A stretch of 64,000 nt of DNA, taken from positions 124,001 to 188,000 of the forward strand of contig NZ_CAAF010000038.1 of NCBI RefSeq assembly GCF_000359125.1, written 5' to 3'. This DNA comes from Mesorhizobium sp. STM 4661 (GTDB lineage Bacteria > Pseudomonadota > Alphaproteobacteria > Rhizobiales > Rhizobiaceae). The position numbers and the translations under genes are program-made. Of this stretch, positions 1 through 8,786 are shown piece by piece (the first letter of the stretch is position 1; each line of letters starts with the position of its first letter). The notes under the pieces were generated by a model. It made no database searches and was not told the origin of the DNA. It was given only the letters and a program-made list of their open reading frames with translations.

Positions 1-399
1 GTCCAGACCAAGCCGAGACACCTCGACAAATTCGTCCAGTACAGTTTCTCGAAAACTGTGAGCGGCAACGCTGAACCCGGATTCACTCCAATATCGTTCA
101 ACGATCGTTTCCGGCGTTTCCTTGAGAATTACGGTGTTATCGATATAGAGTGACCCGTCGAAATCGGGCAAGTGGAGGTGAGGGCGAAGCTTTAGGTCAC
201 GCTGGCTTCGAATTGGGTCCATCCCGAAGGTGGGCAAAACCAGTCGAATTTGCCATGTATCGCTCTTCAGATCGGGATCATCGGTTAAGCACACAAAGGG
301 AATTTTTGAACACGACGCGACCGGCTGATCGTTGAGCTGCTCGTACTTTCCTATCATCGTCATATAGACACAAAATGACTTTGTGACTTGACGTTTCAT
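1..399 (-). CDS. Glycosyltransferase, DUF616/TOD1-MUCI70-like, partial
   Basis: The reading frame is open from an ATG at 397-399 to the left window edge (133 codons), so the 3' end is missing. The start has an AAGGTGG-type ribosome site just upstream. The N-terminus is MKRQVTKSFCVYMTMIGKYE, followed by FVCLTDDPD near residue 35, RSQRDLKLRPHLHLPDFDGS near 63-82 and LYIDNTVILKE just after. The order of a beta-strand opening, a (F/L)TDD element, R-x-x-K-L-x-P and an acidic Y-I-D site resembles the DUF616 family of putative glycosyltransferases, in which that Asp sits at the presumed sugar-nucleotide site. This is family resemblance read by eye, not a search result. The gene is transcribed away from the polysaccharide cluster on the plus strand and probably belongs to the same locus. 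The acceptor and donor sugars cannot be told. Confidence 0.7.
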   Translation of the reverse strand, partial: MKRQVTKSFCVYMTMIGKYEQLNDQPVASCSKIPFVCLTDDPDLKSDTWQIRLVLPTFGMDPIRSQRDLKLRPHLHLPDFDGSLYIDNTVILKETPETIVERYWSESGFSVAAHSFRETVLDEFVEVSRLGLD

Positions 400-1190
400 C
401 GAGCCACCTTCACCGAGCCGGAGTGATCGGAATCCTCTGAACTTCGATCAAGCCGAATCGAAACCGGCGTTGGCGAGACGCGCACTGGCGAGACACAGAT
501 CAAAATGTTCTCCCTTCTCGTCGGTTCTGGATCTCTTCCAAGGGACATGGGACATGCTTATGAGCGACCGACAGGCTCCGCTCAAGCGCATAGGCTCCGA
601 AGCGGGTTTGTATCTGGTGATGATCATTGGCCATCTTGGCGTAAAGAGCCATATCCGGTCGATCAACAGGTCGGACGCGCCCACCGATGCCTATGTCTTG
701 GAAACCGCCGAATGCTCAATCACCCCGGACTTGCCTTTGCCACTGCCAGCGTCGATACCGGTCGCGTAGCCGTTGCGGCCGCAAGCACCCGCGCGCCGGC
801 GATCCTCCGCCATTGTATCTTCGCCGAAGTGAGGAAGTCCTATCTCGGCCCTTGATATTGCCTTCAAAATCCTCCATGTCGCCGCGACCATGCAAGACGA
901 CGCGAATTTTGGCCGTTGCGGCTCCTGCCGCCTGGCGGGAGCGGTGAGATCAACTTGAGCGGATTCACGTGTCATATCCTGGACACAAGCCAAGTGCTTG
1001 ATCGTCGTTACTGCGTCGTGAAGGACATATCCACAGGCGACCATCCGACCAAGGCACGCAGCCCCGCAACTCCGGCCCGTCAACGGCGAAATTTATCACG
1101 ACATTCGGATGAAATGCGCTCGATCGGCGGCAATCGTCGGAACAGGTTGTATATCGTCGCCTCGTCGAGGAGGCTTGGCAGGCTTCGAAC
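400..1190. other. Long intergenic region with no recognisable gene
   Basis: About 790 bases separate the leftward partial glycosyltransferase from the rightward one at 1191. Short open frames occur on both strands (for example 470-769 and 691-1083). None has a recognisable motif, a convincing ribosome site or a composition that favours one frame. The stretch must carry the divergent promoters of the two flanking genes, and it may contain decayed coding sequence. I could not identify any insertion-sequence ends or terminal repeats in it. Confidence 0.5.
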
Positions 1191-3212
1191 ATGAACAAGC
1201 TTCAGTCACCGGAAAATCTGCCCAATCCTGCACCCTGCCCGCAAGCAGCTAGCGTAGCGGCGCCGAAAGCGAAGTCGCTGGCTTCCAGGGTTTACGCCTA
1301 TCCCAGGGTGTTCGTGGTTTCCGTTCTGCACAGATTATATGTTTATTATCGTCGCTTGCCGATAGGTATTGAGAAGCGCCGAGCAATACATAAGATTATA
1401 TCGTTCGTATCTCCCAAGATACACACAAGACTTGGAAATATTGTATTCAATTATTGGGATTCTGGAAAAATAATTCCTTTAGTAAGGTCGCATGGCGATC
1501 AATTGGAGGTAGGTCAGACGGTTTTTTCGGTCGTCATCCCAATTTACGATCGTACTGATTTACTACGTGAGGCCATCGACTCTATATTGAATCAGTCATA
1601 TCAAAGCTTTGAGCTTATTCTTGTGACAGACGGATCTCCAAAGTCAACATTGGATATTGTAGATAGATATAAATCGCTATCGAAGGTTAGAGTTTTCCAC
1701 TTTCCAAAAAGCTCCGGCACCGCAGTGCGTGGTCGAAATAAAGGGATATTGGAATCGAGGGGTGAATATATCTCATTTCTGGACAGTGATGATATTGCTG
1801 ATCGAGACAGGCTTGAGATAACGCTTTCAGCCATGAGTAATGGTAACGATGTCGTATATGGCGCGTGGCGTGCTAAAATCGATGGATCGAGAATTGTTGA
1901 CGGATTGAGTGACGGACAAGTTGTATTCAGCCCGCAATCTACCCCCGAAGAGCTCAAAAACATTTGCTTCCCGTGCCAAAGCACGGTGTCCGTTCGACGC
2001 GCGTATTTTATTAAAGCTGGCTTCCTGAAACCTGCCATGCGTTATCGTGAGGATCACGAACTGTGGGCGCGGCTGGCTTTTTACGGTGCAAAATTTATTG
2101 CTCTGCCTAATATTCTTACAACGCTGCGATTACACGCAGGCAACAACGAAATCAACTTCAAGAAAGATGACCAGAAGTGGGCCAAGGAGGTTTTAAGCCA
2201 GTATTCGATCAAAGGACCTGTGCCCAAGAAGATAGTTTTCCTGATTGGTGGCGTAGGTGTTTCAGGCGGATTGTCGGTTGTAATGCATCATGCACAAAAT
2301 TTGATGGCTTTCGGCCATGATGTGACTATTATTAATTTTGGTTTGAATGCCGTTGCAAACTCTTGGACAGAAATGTGGCCTGTTCCCATCATTAATGGGT
2401 TTGAAGATTCAAATCAGTTTCTAGAGAACGTAGATATAGCTATTTCCACCTTTTGGACAACGGCACATATATTGAAGAGCCTGAAGGCAGACCGGAAGAT
2501 ATATTTTGTTCAATCGGATGAGCGTTTTTTCTACGATGACACCGAAACCAAGGCGATGGTTGCCTCAACGTATCGTCAGGACTTCGAGTTTGTGACAATA
2601 GCGTCGTGGGTTCGTGAATTCCTGGATCGGGAGTTCGGTCAGAAAGCTGCCTTGGTGGCAAACGGTATTGATCTCGATGTCTTTGTGGAAAGTAGGGGTC
2701 TGCGCTCTGTAGGCAGGCCCCGTGTGTTGATTGAAGGACCACTTTCCGTGCCTTGGAAAGGCGTGGCGGACGCTTACGCTGCCGTAAGAGACCTCGATGT
2801 GGATATTTGGCTGGTGGCCAGCGACGGAATAGTTCCGGTGGAATGGCGTTTGGACCGCGTCTTCAAGGCTGTGCCTCAGAACGAGATGCCGGAAATCTAC
2901 TCGTCCTGCGATATCTTGCTCAAGATGAGCCACGTGGAAAGTTTTTGCTTGCCGGCGCTGGAGGCGATGGCTTGTGGGTGTGCGGTGGTGGTCGGCAAAG
3001 TCAACGGCGCGACGGAGTTTGTTCGACACGAGCACAACAGTTTGGTTGTTGAACGCGGCGACATTGCTTCGGCAAAGAACGCAGTCATGCGCCTTCTTGA
3101 GAATCCTGTGCTTCGGAAAAGGTTGGTCGAGGAGGGACGCCGAACCGCACAGAGCCTGTCAGTCAAAGCTTCTTTTTCTGCGATGGAAGAGGTCATTGGT
3201 GCGCCAGTTTAG
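1191..3212 (+). CDS. Two-domain glycosyltransferase (GT2 plus GT4)
   Basis: This 673-residue protein carries two glycosyltransferase folds. The N-terminal one starts near residue 111 with VFSVVIPIYDRTDLLREAID and contains the metal/nucleotide site FLDSDD at 197-201, typical of GT-A family 2 enzymes. The C-terminal one starts near 345 (KIVFLIGGVGVSGG) and has the GT-B family 4 signature ESFCLPALEAMACG near 583-596, with the E-x7-E pair. It probably adds two sugars in succession to a lipid-linked polysaccharide on the cytoplasmic side. The gene is visibly AT-rich from about 1320 to 2700 compared with everything downstream of 5 kb, which suggests horizontal acquisition. It leads the plus-strand cluster, 141 bases before the exporter permease. 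An AGGAGG lies 17 bases before the ATG, too far to decide the start. Linkage specificity is unknown. Confidence 0.85.
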   Translation: MNKLQSPENLPNPAPCPQAASVAAPKAKSLASRVYAYPRVFVVSVLHRLYVYYRRLPIGIEKRRAIHKIISFVSPKIHTRLGNIVFNYWDSGKIIPLVRSHGDQLEVGQTVFSVVIPIYDRTDLLREAIDSILNQSYQSFELILVTDGSPKSTLDIVDRYKSLSKVRVFHFPKSSGTAVRGRNKGILESRGEYISFLDSDDIADRDRLEITLSAMSNGNDVVYGAWRAKIDGSRIVDGLSDGQVVFSPQSTPEELKNICFPCQSTVSVRRAYFIKAGFLKPAMRYREDHELWARLAFYGAKFIALPNILTTLRLHAGNNEINFKKDDQKWAKEVLSQYSIKGPVPKKIVFLIGGVGVSGGLSVVMHHAQNLMAFGHDVTIINFGLNAVANSWTEMWPVPIINGFEDSNQFLENVDIAISTFWTTAHILKSLKADRKIYFVQSDERFFYDDTETKAMVASTYRQDFEFVTIASWVREFLDREFGQKAALVANGIDLDVFVESRGLRSVGRPRVLIEGPLSVPWKGVADAYAAVRDLDVDIWLVASDGIVPVEWRLDRVFKAVPQNEMPEIYSSCDILLKMSHVESFCLPALEAMACGCAVVVGKVNGATEFVRHEHNSLVVERGDIASAKNAVMRLLENPVLRKRLVEEGRRTAQSLSVKASFSAMEEVIGAPV

Positions 3213-3353
3213 GTTTTGCAACGGTCGCACATTGGGTCGTTTGGAAAGAATGATTCCGGATTTGTTGCCACGTTTGGCTGCCGGGGCTGGTACCCTCCGC
3301 AATGGTGCACAACTTTCACGACGGCACATTCGAGGCCGCCTATGAGGAGGTTG

Positions 3354-4145
3354 ATGGACACATCCGGCGCAATTGATGACATTGGTGAGGGATTGCGTCG
3401 CTATCATCTGGCGACGACTTTCGGGTGGCAAGACATTGCTCAGAGGTATCGCCGCTCGCGGATCGGGGCATTCTGGCTGACCATCAATATGGGCGTGCTC
3501 ATTGGTGCGCTCGGTCTGATATTCGGGACACTTTTCCGGTCCCCAATGCAGGAGTTTCTGCCATTTATATGCGCGGGATTGATTGTATGGGGATTTATCT
3601 CATCTTCTCTAAGTGACGGATGTACAAGCTTTATTAGCGCGGAAGGAATAATTCTACAAATCAAGATGCCGTTGTTCACGCATGTGATGCGCTCTATTTG
3701 GAGAAACGCGATAATATTTGCTCACAATCTTGTGATTTTCCCGGTAATAGTTCTGATGGTCCAAGCGCCCTTGTCTTGGTCTGCCCTATGGGCTCTTCCT
3801 GGATTCTTACTGGTATCAATAAACATCCTCTGGATGATGCTGGTACTCGCGGTGGTTTGCGCACGGTTTCGAGACATGACGCTCATCGTCCAAAATCTGC
3901 TTCAGGTCACGTTCTACCTGACGCCGGTTATGTGGGCCGCAAAAACGCTACCGGAAGGCGCACCGCGATACATCATCGAGTTCAATCCTTTCTTTCATTT
4001 GGTGTCGCTGGTGCGCGATCCGCTGCTTGGCCAGATGCCTGAGGCAAGAAGCTGGGAAGTTGCGATAGTGCTGGCTCTTGTCGGGTGGCTGTTGGCGGTT
4101 GTTTTTTTCGGGCGGTTCCGCGCTCGTGTCCCATACTGGCTTTAA
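3354..4145 (+). CDS. Polysaccharide ABC exporter permease (Wzm-like)
   Basis: This 263-residue ABC-2 type integral membrane protein has six or so hydrophobic segments and ends in VPYWL, a C-terminus typical of Wzm/KpsM-type polysaccharide exporters. It would form the channel that moves a lipid-linked O-antigen or capsule chain across the inner membrane. I chose the ATG at 3354 (MDTSGAIDD) because GAGGAGG lies at 3344-3350 and the resulting length fits the family; an in-frame upstream extension to 3216 has no family-like residues. The ATPase partner begins 3 bases after the stop. The middle of the gene is still somewhat AT-rich, like the glycosyltransferase before it. Confidence 0.88.
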   Translation: MDTSGAIDDIGEGLRRYHLATTFGWQDIAQRYRRSRIGAFWLTINMGVLIGALGLIFGTLFRSPMQEFLPFICAGLIVWGFISSSLSDGCTSFISAEGIILQIKMPLFTHVMRSIWRNAIIFAHNLVIFPVIVLMVQAPLSWSALWALPGFLLVSINILWMMLVLAVVCARFRDMTLIVQNLLQVTFYLTPVMWAAKTLPEGAPRYIIEFNPFFHLVSLVRDPLLGQMPEARSWEVAIVLALVGWLLAVVFFGRFRARVPYWL

Positions 4146-4148
4146 CCG

Positions 4149-4901
4149 ATGGCCAATATCCAGTTAAGTGACGTTTCAGTCGAGTTTCCGGTTTTCAACG
4201 CGGCCAACCGCTCATTGAAAAATCGCGTGATCAACGTGGCAACTGGCGGCGCCATCGAACGGCAGAATGGGGGCCATGTTGTTGTCCGAGGGCTGCAGGA
4301 TGTCAGCTTTGAGGTGGTTGATGGCGAGCGAATCGGACTGGTTGGTCACAATGGATCGGGAAAGACCACCTTGCTCCGCGTCCTGTCCAAGATCTACACC
4401 CCAAGCTCAGGACGCGCCACGATCGATGGCGAATGCGTTTCACTCATAAACATTGGACTAGGGATAGATCCTGAAGCCACAGGACGGGAAAATATCCGTC
4501 TCAGGGCGGCGATGATGGGAATGACGCCATCGTCACTGCGTGAGCGTTTTGATGATATTGCAGAGTTCTCTGGTCTTGGTGAATTTCTGGACATGCCCGT
4601 TAGAACCTACTCGTCGGGTATGCAATTGAGGCTCGCCTTTGCAACGTCGACGTCGATTCGACCGGAGATATTGGTCATGGATGAGTGGCTCTCCACGGGG
4701 GATGAAGATTTTAAGACCCGCGCAAACAAGCGCCTCAGTGATATTGTGAATTCGACCAAAATCTTGATCCTGGCAAGCCACTCAAAGGACCTGATTTTAC
4801 GGAACTGCACTCGAGTAATTTGGCTTGAACATGGTCATATTCGAATGGATGGGCCTGTTGAAACTGTCACAGAACAATATTTCTCGAATGGGGCGCAATG
4901 A
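4149..4901 (+). CDS. Polysaccharide ABC exporter ATPase (Wzt-like, short form)
   Basis: This 250-residue ATP-binding protein pairs with the permease just upstream. It has a Walker A (GHNGSGKTT, near 65-73), the signature YSSGMQLRLAF near 154, a Walker B ILVMDEWLSTGD and a switch histidine in ASHSKDL. It ends shortly after the nucleotide-binding domain, so it lacks the C-terminal carbohydrate-binding domain that long Wzt proteins use to recognise a chain-terminating cap. In that it resembles KpsT or RkpS-type ATPases. Export of a chain without a dedicated cap is therefore likely, though this is inference. Gene order permease-ATPase with a 3-base gap indicates translational coupling. Confidence 0.9.
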   Translation: MANIQLSDVSVEFPVFNAANRSLKNRVINVATGGAIERQNGGHVVVRGLQDVSFEVVDGERIGLVGHNGSGKTTLLRVLSKIYTPSSGRATIDGECVSLINIGLGIDPEATGRENIRLRAAMMGMTPSSLRERFDDIAEFSGLGEFLDMPVRTYSSGMQLRLAFATSTSIRPEILVMDEWLSTGDEDFKTRANKRLSDIVNSTKILILASHSKDLILRNCTRVIWLEHGHIRMDGPVETVTEQYFSNGAQ

Positions 4902-5100
4902 AAACATCGGCTCGAAGGCGCCATCCTCTAACCGGATAGCCTTCAAAAAAATCTCTGGCGATGACTGCGACTCCGCAGTATGCGATACAACCGGTGGGAG
5001 GGGATTGGCACGACAAACCAACGTGATCAGCGGCGAAATGAACTTCGTGGTTGCATCACGCTGGCGGCCGGTCCTCGATCCTGGAGTGTAGTGCCGCGCA

Positions 5101-7104
5101 ATGAATTCATACCTGGAAGCCGTATTCGGACTTCGGCCGGACATGCGGCGCTTTTTTATCATGATCCAGGACGCAGTCATGGTCCTGGTCGCGGTCGCGC
5201 TCAGTCTGGTTTTGTCGCGGTCCAACCTCTCTTTCGAGGCTTTTTCCTATGAGGGCCTGACCACCTGGGCGTGCATCGTCGTTTTCAGCCATTTGCTGTT
5301 CAGATATTGCGGCCTCGACAACACGGTCTGGCGCTTCGCCTCGACCCCTGACTTTTTCAACATCCTGAAGAGCTGCGCGATTTTGACCGTCGCGCTCTAT
5401 TGCGCCTTGCTCACGTTTCGTTTCTTCAAGCCGGTGACGGGCCTCAACGAGCGCCAGTTCATCGTCTTCTTCCTTGTGTCCTTCACAATCATATCGGCGC
5501 CTCGGCTCTTCTACCGGTTTCTTCGCGATGGAGCGAGTTGGGGCATCATGAAGAGGGCCGCCGACAAGGGGTTGACCAGGCAAGCCCTCTTTGTCGGCAG
5601 GCTCGGCGAGGCGGATCTGATCATCCGCTTTACGCGCGCGGCGGAGCCTGGGGATTATTCCATAGCGGGCATCATGGCGATCGAGAACGACGCGCCGTTG
5701 CGCACCCGAATCCAGGGGGTTCCGGTGGTGGCAATCCGGCCTCGTTTGACGGAATTTCTGGAGGACTACATAAGGGGCACGAAAAGTCTCGACATGCTGA
5801 TCTTCGGCAATGGAGCCGGGCGGGAGATCGAGGAATATTCGGAGCTGGTCCGTGTCGCCCGGCATAGTGGCATAGCCGTCCTGCAGTTCTCAGGGTTTTC
5901 CGAACTGGGGCAGGGAGGAAAGCTGGTTCTCGACGCCGTCGAGATGGAAACCATCCTGCGTCGTCCGGCGGTGCCTTCCGACATTGAACGCATCGGCACT
6001 TTTATCCATGGCAAGCGTGTCCTGGTGACGGGCGGCGCCGGTTCGATTGGGCGAACGCTGGTCAGACGGTCGCTGGAACTGGGCGCCGAGGCGGTTCTGG
6101 TTGCCGACCTCTCCGAGTTCGGAATTTTCCAGTTGAGCCAGTATATCGACGAGAAGGAGCACCATCGTCTCAAGGCCCGCATCATCGACGTGGCGGACCG
6201 GCGGCAGATGACGCGTGTCGTCAGCGAATTCAAACCCGACATCATCTTTCACGCCGCCGCGCTCAAGCACGTCCCCTTGCTCGAGGAAAACTGGGACTCG
6301 GCGATCCAGACCAACGTTTTCGGAACGCTTGTCTGTGCGGAGGTCGCGGCCAAGTGCGGGGTTCCGCAATTCGTGCTTGTCTCGAGTGACAAGGCAGTGG
6401 ATCCGTCGTCGGTGCTTGGCATGACAAAACGGGCCGCCGAGCAGATCGTGAGCGCCCTGCACGAAACGCACGCGACCCCGCCAAACGGGCCTCGCGCCGG
6501 TGGGCTTCACTCCGGCACCAAGTTCATTGCTGTCCGGTTCGGCAACGTCTTTGGCAGCAACGGATCGGTGGCGACCATATTCCAGGCGCAGATCGAGGCT
6601 GGTGGGCCGCTCACCATTACGGACCGGCGCATGACGCGCTATTTCATGACGGTGGCCGAAGCCGTCGACCTCGTCATCATGTCGGCGGCCGATGCGGCGT
6701 TGCGGCAGGGCAGGGACGACTATGCCGTCTATATGCTCGACATGGGCAAGCCGGTGCCCATCCTTGAAGTTGCCGAGACGATGATCCGCATGGCCGGAAA
6801 GAACCCCTATACGGATATTCCCATCCGGTTCACCGGGATCAGGCCAGGCGAAAAACTCCATGAAACGCTTCACGGCGAAAATGAGGAGGTCGTCGAACTC
6901 AGCACCTCGAAGATTTTTGGCCTGAGGACCGATGTCATCGAATGGCCGCGGGTCAAGGCTGCTCTCACGGCGCTGGAGACGGCGGTGAGGAACCAGGACA
7001 AGGCCTCGGCCCTTGTAGCGCTGTGCGGCTTTCATGAGGCGGAAAAATCACCGGGCGAAGGATATCGGCAAACAAGTCCGAAAACAGTTGGACACGCTGG
7101 GTGA
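5101..7104 (+). CDS. Membrane nucleotide-sugar dehydratase/epimerase (FlaA1/WbpM/CapD-like)
   Basis: The 667-residue protein has four hydrophobic segments in the first ~130 residues, a CoA-binding-like linker domain, and a C-terminal SDR domain beginning near 303 with RVLVTGGAGSIG. It belongs to the long-chain family that modifies UDP-N-acetyl sugars (4,6-dehydration or epimerisation) for surface glycans. The catalytic region reads SSDKAVDPSSVLGMTKR, with Ser428-Ser429 and Lys443. The residue four before the lysine is Leu439, where WbpM/FlaA1-type enzymes usually carry Met, so the reaction may differ from a standard 4,6-dehydratase. The C-terminus contains FTGIRPGEKLHETL, typical of the family. 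It sits between the exporter and further glycosyltransferases. Confidence 0.85.
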   Translation: MNSYLEAVFGLRPDMRRFFIMIQDAVMVLVAVALSLVLSRSNLSFEAFSYEGLTTWACIVVFSHLLFRYCGLDNTVWRFASTPDFFNILKSCAILTVALYCALLTFRFFKPVTGLNERQFIVFFLVSFTIISAPRLFYRFLRDGASWGIMKRAADKGLTRQALFVGRLGEADLIIRFTRAAEPGDYSIAGIMAIENDAPLRTRIQGVPVVAIRPRLTEFLEDYIRGTKSLDMLIFGNGAGREIEEYSELVRVARHSGIAVLQFSGFSELGQGGKLVLDAVEMETILRRPAVPSDIERIGTFIHGKRVLVTGGAGSIGRTLVRRSLELGAEAVLVADLSEFGIFQLSQYIDEKEHHRLKARIIDVADRRQMTRVVSEFKPDIIFHAAALKHVPLLEENWDSAIQTNVFGTLVCAEVAAKCGVPQFVLVSSDKAVDPSSVLGMTKRAAEQIVSALHETHATPPNGPRAGGLHSGTKFIAVRFGNVFGSNGSVATIFQAQIEAGGPLTITDRRMTRYFMTVAEAVDLVIMSAADAALRQGRDDYAVYMLDMGKPVPILEVAETMIRMAGKNPYTDIPIRFTGIRPGEKLHETLHGENEEVVELSTSKIFGLRTDVIEWPRVKAALTALETAVRNQDKASALVALCGFHEAEKSPGEGYRQTSPKTVGHAG

Positions 7105-7155
7105 AGCGAACAATCCCATGATCGCTCTCAGGCATTTGCAGACGATACCAGGCTC

Positions 7156-8088
7156 GTGAGCAAGCAAGATCAGCGCGTGGCCGTGTTGATGGGCACGAAG
7201 GACGGCGCGGCTTTCATTGAAGAACAGCTGAGCTCTCTGCTAGCGCAGTCGCATTCCGCCATCGACCTGTGGGTCTCCGACGATGGGTCGATCGACGGCA
7301 CGACCGCCATCGTCGACGCATGGAAAACCCGCTGGGACAAGGGTCGCTTGACGCTGGTTGACGGGCCCCGCCAAGGTTTCGCCGCCAATTTTCGCTCGAT
7401 GATCGTCGATCCGCGGATCGAGGCGGATTGCTATGCCTTTTGCGACCAGGACGACATCTGGGAGCCTGACAGGCTGGAGAGCGCGCTTCGTTGGATGCAG
7501 ACGCTGGATGCAACCATCCCGCTCATGTTTTGCTCCAGAACCGCGACCATGTCCGAAACCGGAACCATGGTCGGCTGTTCGCCGCTGTTCCAGCGGCCGC
7601 CGTCCTTCCGCAACGCTCTCGTGCAAAGCATTGCTGGCGGCAACACGATTCTGCTCAACCGGGCGGCGCGCGACCTGCTGGCCAAGGCCTCGTCAAGGAC
7701 GCATTTCGTCAGTCACGATTGGTGGGCCTATCTCATCGTAACAGCTGCCGGCGGCGTTGTTCGCTATGAGCGGCGCCCTCTGGTGCGCTATCGCCAGCAT
7801 GAGGCGAATCTGGTCGGAGCCAATGTTTCATGGCGGGCACGATTTTCCCGGCTCGATCATCTGCTGAATGGCGGGTTTGCCCGTTGGACAGATGAGAATC
7901 TCAATGGCCTGGCCGCCAATCGGGATCTTCTCACGACAGATGCGGCCGCCTGTCTCAGCCTGTTCACACAGTCACGAAAAGGCAATGTTTTGAACCGCCT
8001 GAGCCTGTTGCGCAGGAGTGGCGTCTATCGGCAGACGTCTTTTGGAACATTCGGACTTTATCTGTCAGTCGTCGCGGGCCGGATTTGA
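7156..8088 (+). CDS. Family 2 glycosyltransferase, rhamnosyltransferase-like
   Basis: The 310-residue protein begins VAVLMGTKDGAAFIEEQLSS at residue 8, a variant of the GT2 N-terminal motif, followed by VSDDGSIDGT and CDQDDIWEPDR (the DxD-type metal site). The overall length and the CDQDDIW element resemble dTDP-rhamnosyl transferases, but the donor is not certain. No membrane segment is evident. The start is GTG, 51 bases after the upstream gene. The stop codon TGA at 8086-8088 shares its last base with the start of an intergenic palindromic repeat. Confidence 0.85.
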   Translation: MSKQDQRVAVLMGTKDGAAFIEEQLSSLLAQSHSAIDLWVSDDGSIDGTTAIVDAWKTRWDKGRLTLVDGPRQGFAANFRSMIVDPRIEADCYAFCDQDDIWEPDRLESALRWMQTLDATIPLMFCSRTATMSETGTMVGCSPLFQRPPSFRNALVQSIAGGNTILLNRAARDLLAKASSRTHFVSHDWWAYLIVTAAGGVVRYERRPLVRYRQHEANLVGANVSWRARFSRLDHLLNGGFARWTDENLNGLAANRDLLTTDAAACLSLFTQSRKGNVLNRLSLLRRSGVYRQTSFGTFGLYLSVVAGRI

Positions 8089-8136
8089 TGCATGTCGCCC
8101 AAAAGTGCGCAGCGGTTTTGGGGCCACGACATGCAT
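8088..8136. repeat. Intergenic palindromic repeat, copy 1
   Basis: A 49-base imperfect palindrome. The outer arms ATGCATGTCG and CGACATGCAT are exact reverse complements, and inner arms (CCCAAAA and TTTTGGGG) extend the stem around a GTGCGCAGCGG loop. Nearly identical sequences start at 23365 and 36465. This copy overlaps the preceding stop codon by one base and is not followed by the second hairpin seen in the other two copies. It could act as a transcription-ending or message-protecting stem; it does not encode a protein. Confidence 0.9.
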
Positions 8137-8246
8137 AAAACAAAGGTGCGTCTTTTCCAAAAGCCTCCCTTGTTTTAACCCGGGCCGGGCCACAGCGTTT
8201 CTGGAATGAAGCATTTATCTTGGGCAGGGAGCATTGTCGGGCATCC

Positions 8247-8786
8247 ATGAAGGCGGCGAAGCGGATCTTCGACTTCGTGGTGGCGGCGCTGTTGTTGCTG
8301 ATCACCTCGCCGGTCCTGTTGCTTGCCGGCCTGGCAATTCGGTTGTCGTCGCCAGGGCCGGCGCTCTTTTCTCAAACGCGGGTCGGCCGCAATGGCAGGC
8401 TTTTTCGCTGTCATAAGCTCAGAACGATGGTTCTGGGAACGCCGTCATTGCCCACGCACGAGGCGCCGGCAAAATCAGTCACGACGGTCGGCAGGTTCCT
8501 GCGGCGGTTCAAGGTCGATGAACTGCCGCAGCTCTGGAATGTCCTGAAGGGCGAGATGAGCCTGGTCGGGCCACGTCCATGTCTGCCCACGCAGACGGAA
8601 CTCATTGAACGTCGCCGGGAATTGGGCGTGTCGTCGCTGCTTCCGGGCATAACCGGCCTGGCCCAGATCCGGTCCATCGACATGTCCGATCCGGCACTCT
8701 GTGCCGAAACCGATGCCGCCTATCTCAAGGCATCGTCGTTCGGCCTCGACCTCCGGATCTTGCTGGGAACGTTCTATCGAGGTTGA
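8247..8786 (+). CDS. Initiating phosphoglycosyl transferase (bacterial sugar transferase)
   Basis: A 179-residue protein of the small monotopic PglC/WcaJ-core type. It transfers a sugar phosphate from a UDP-sugar to undecaprenyl phosphate and so starts the repeat unit. One hydrophobic segment covers residues ~8-32. It is followed by [20 protein letters not shown], then [20 protein letters not shown] and GPRPCL, the hallmark catalytic stretch of this family. I chose the ATG at 8247; an in-frame TTG at 8220 would only add unrelated residues. The 3' end overlaps the convergent epimerase gene by 13 bases. Confidence 0.92.
   Translation: MKAAKRIFDFVVAALLLLITSPVLLLAGLAIRLSSPGPALFSQTRVGRNGRLFRCHKLRTMVLGTPSLPTHEAPAKSVTTVGRFLRRFKVDELPQLWNVLKGEMSLVGPRPCLPTQTELIERRRELGVSSLLPGITGLAQIRSIDMSDPALCAETDAAYLKASSFGLDLRILLGTFYRG

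Noticed and set aside
400..1190. Decayed transposase
   Set aside because: No frame on either strand showed recognisable transposase residues and no terminal inverted repeats were found.
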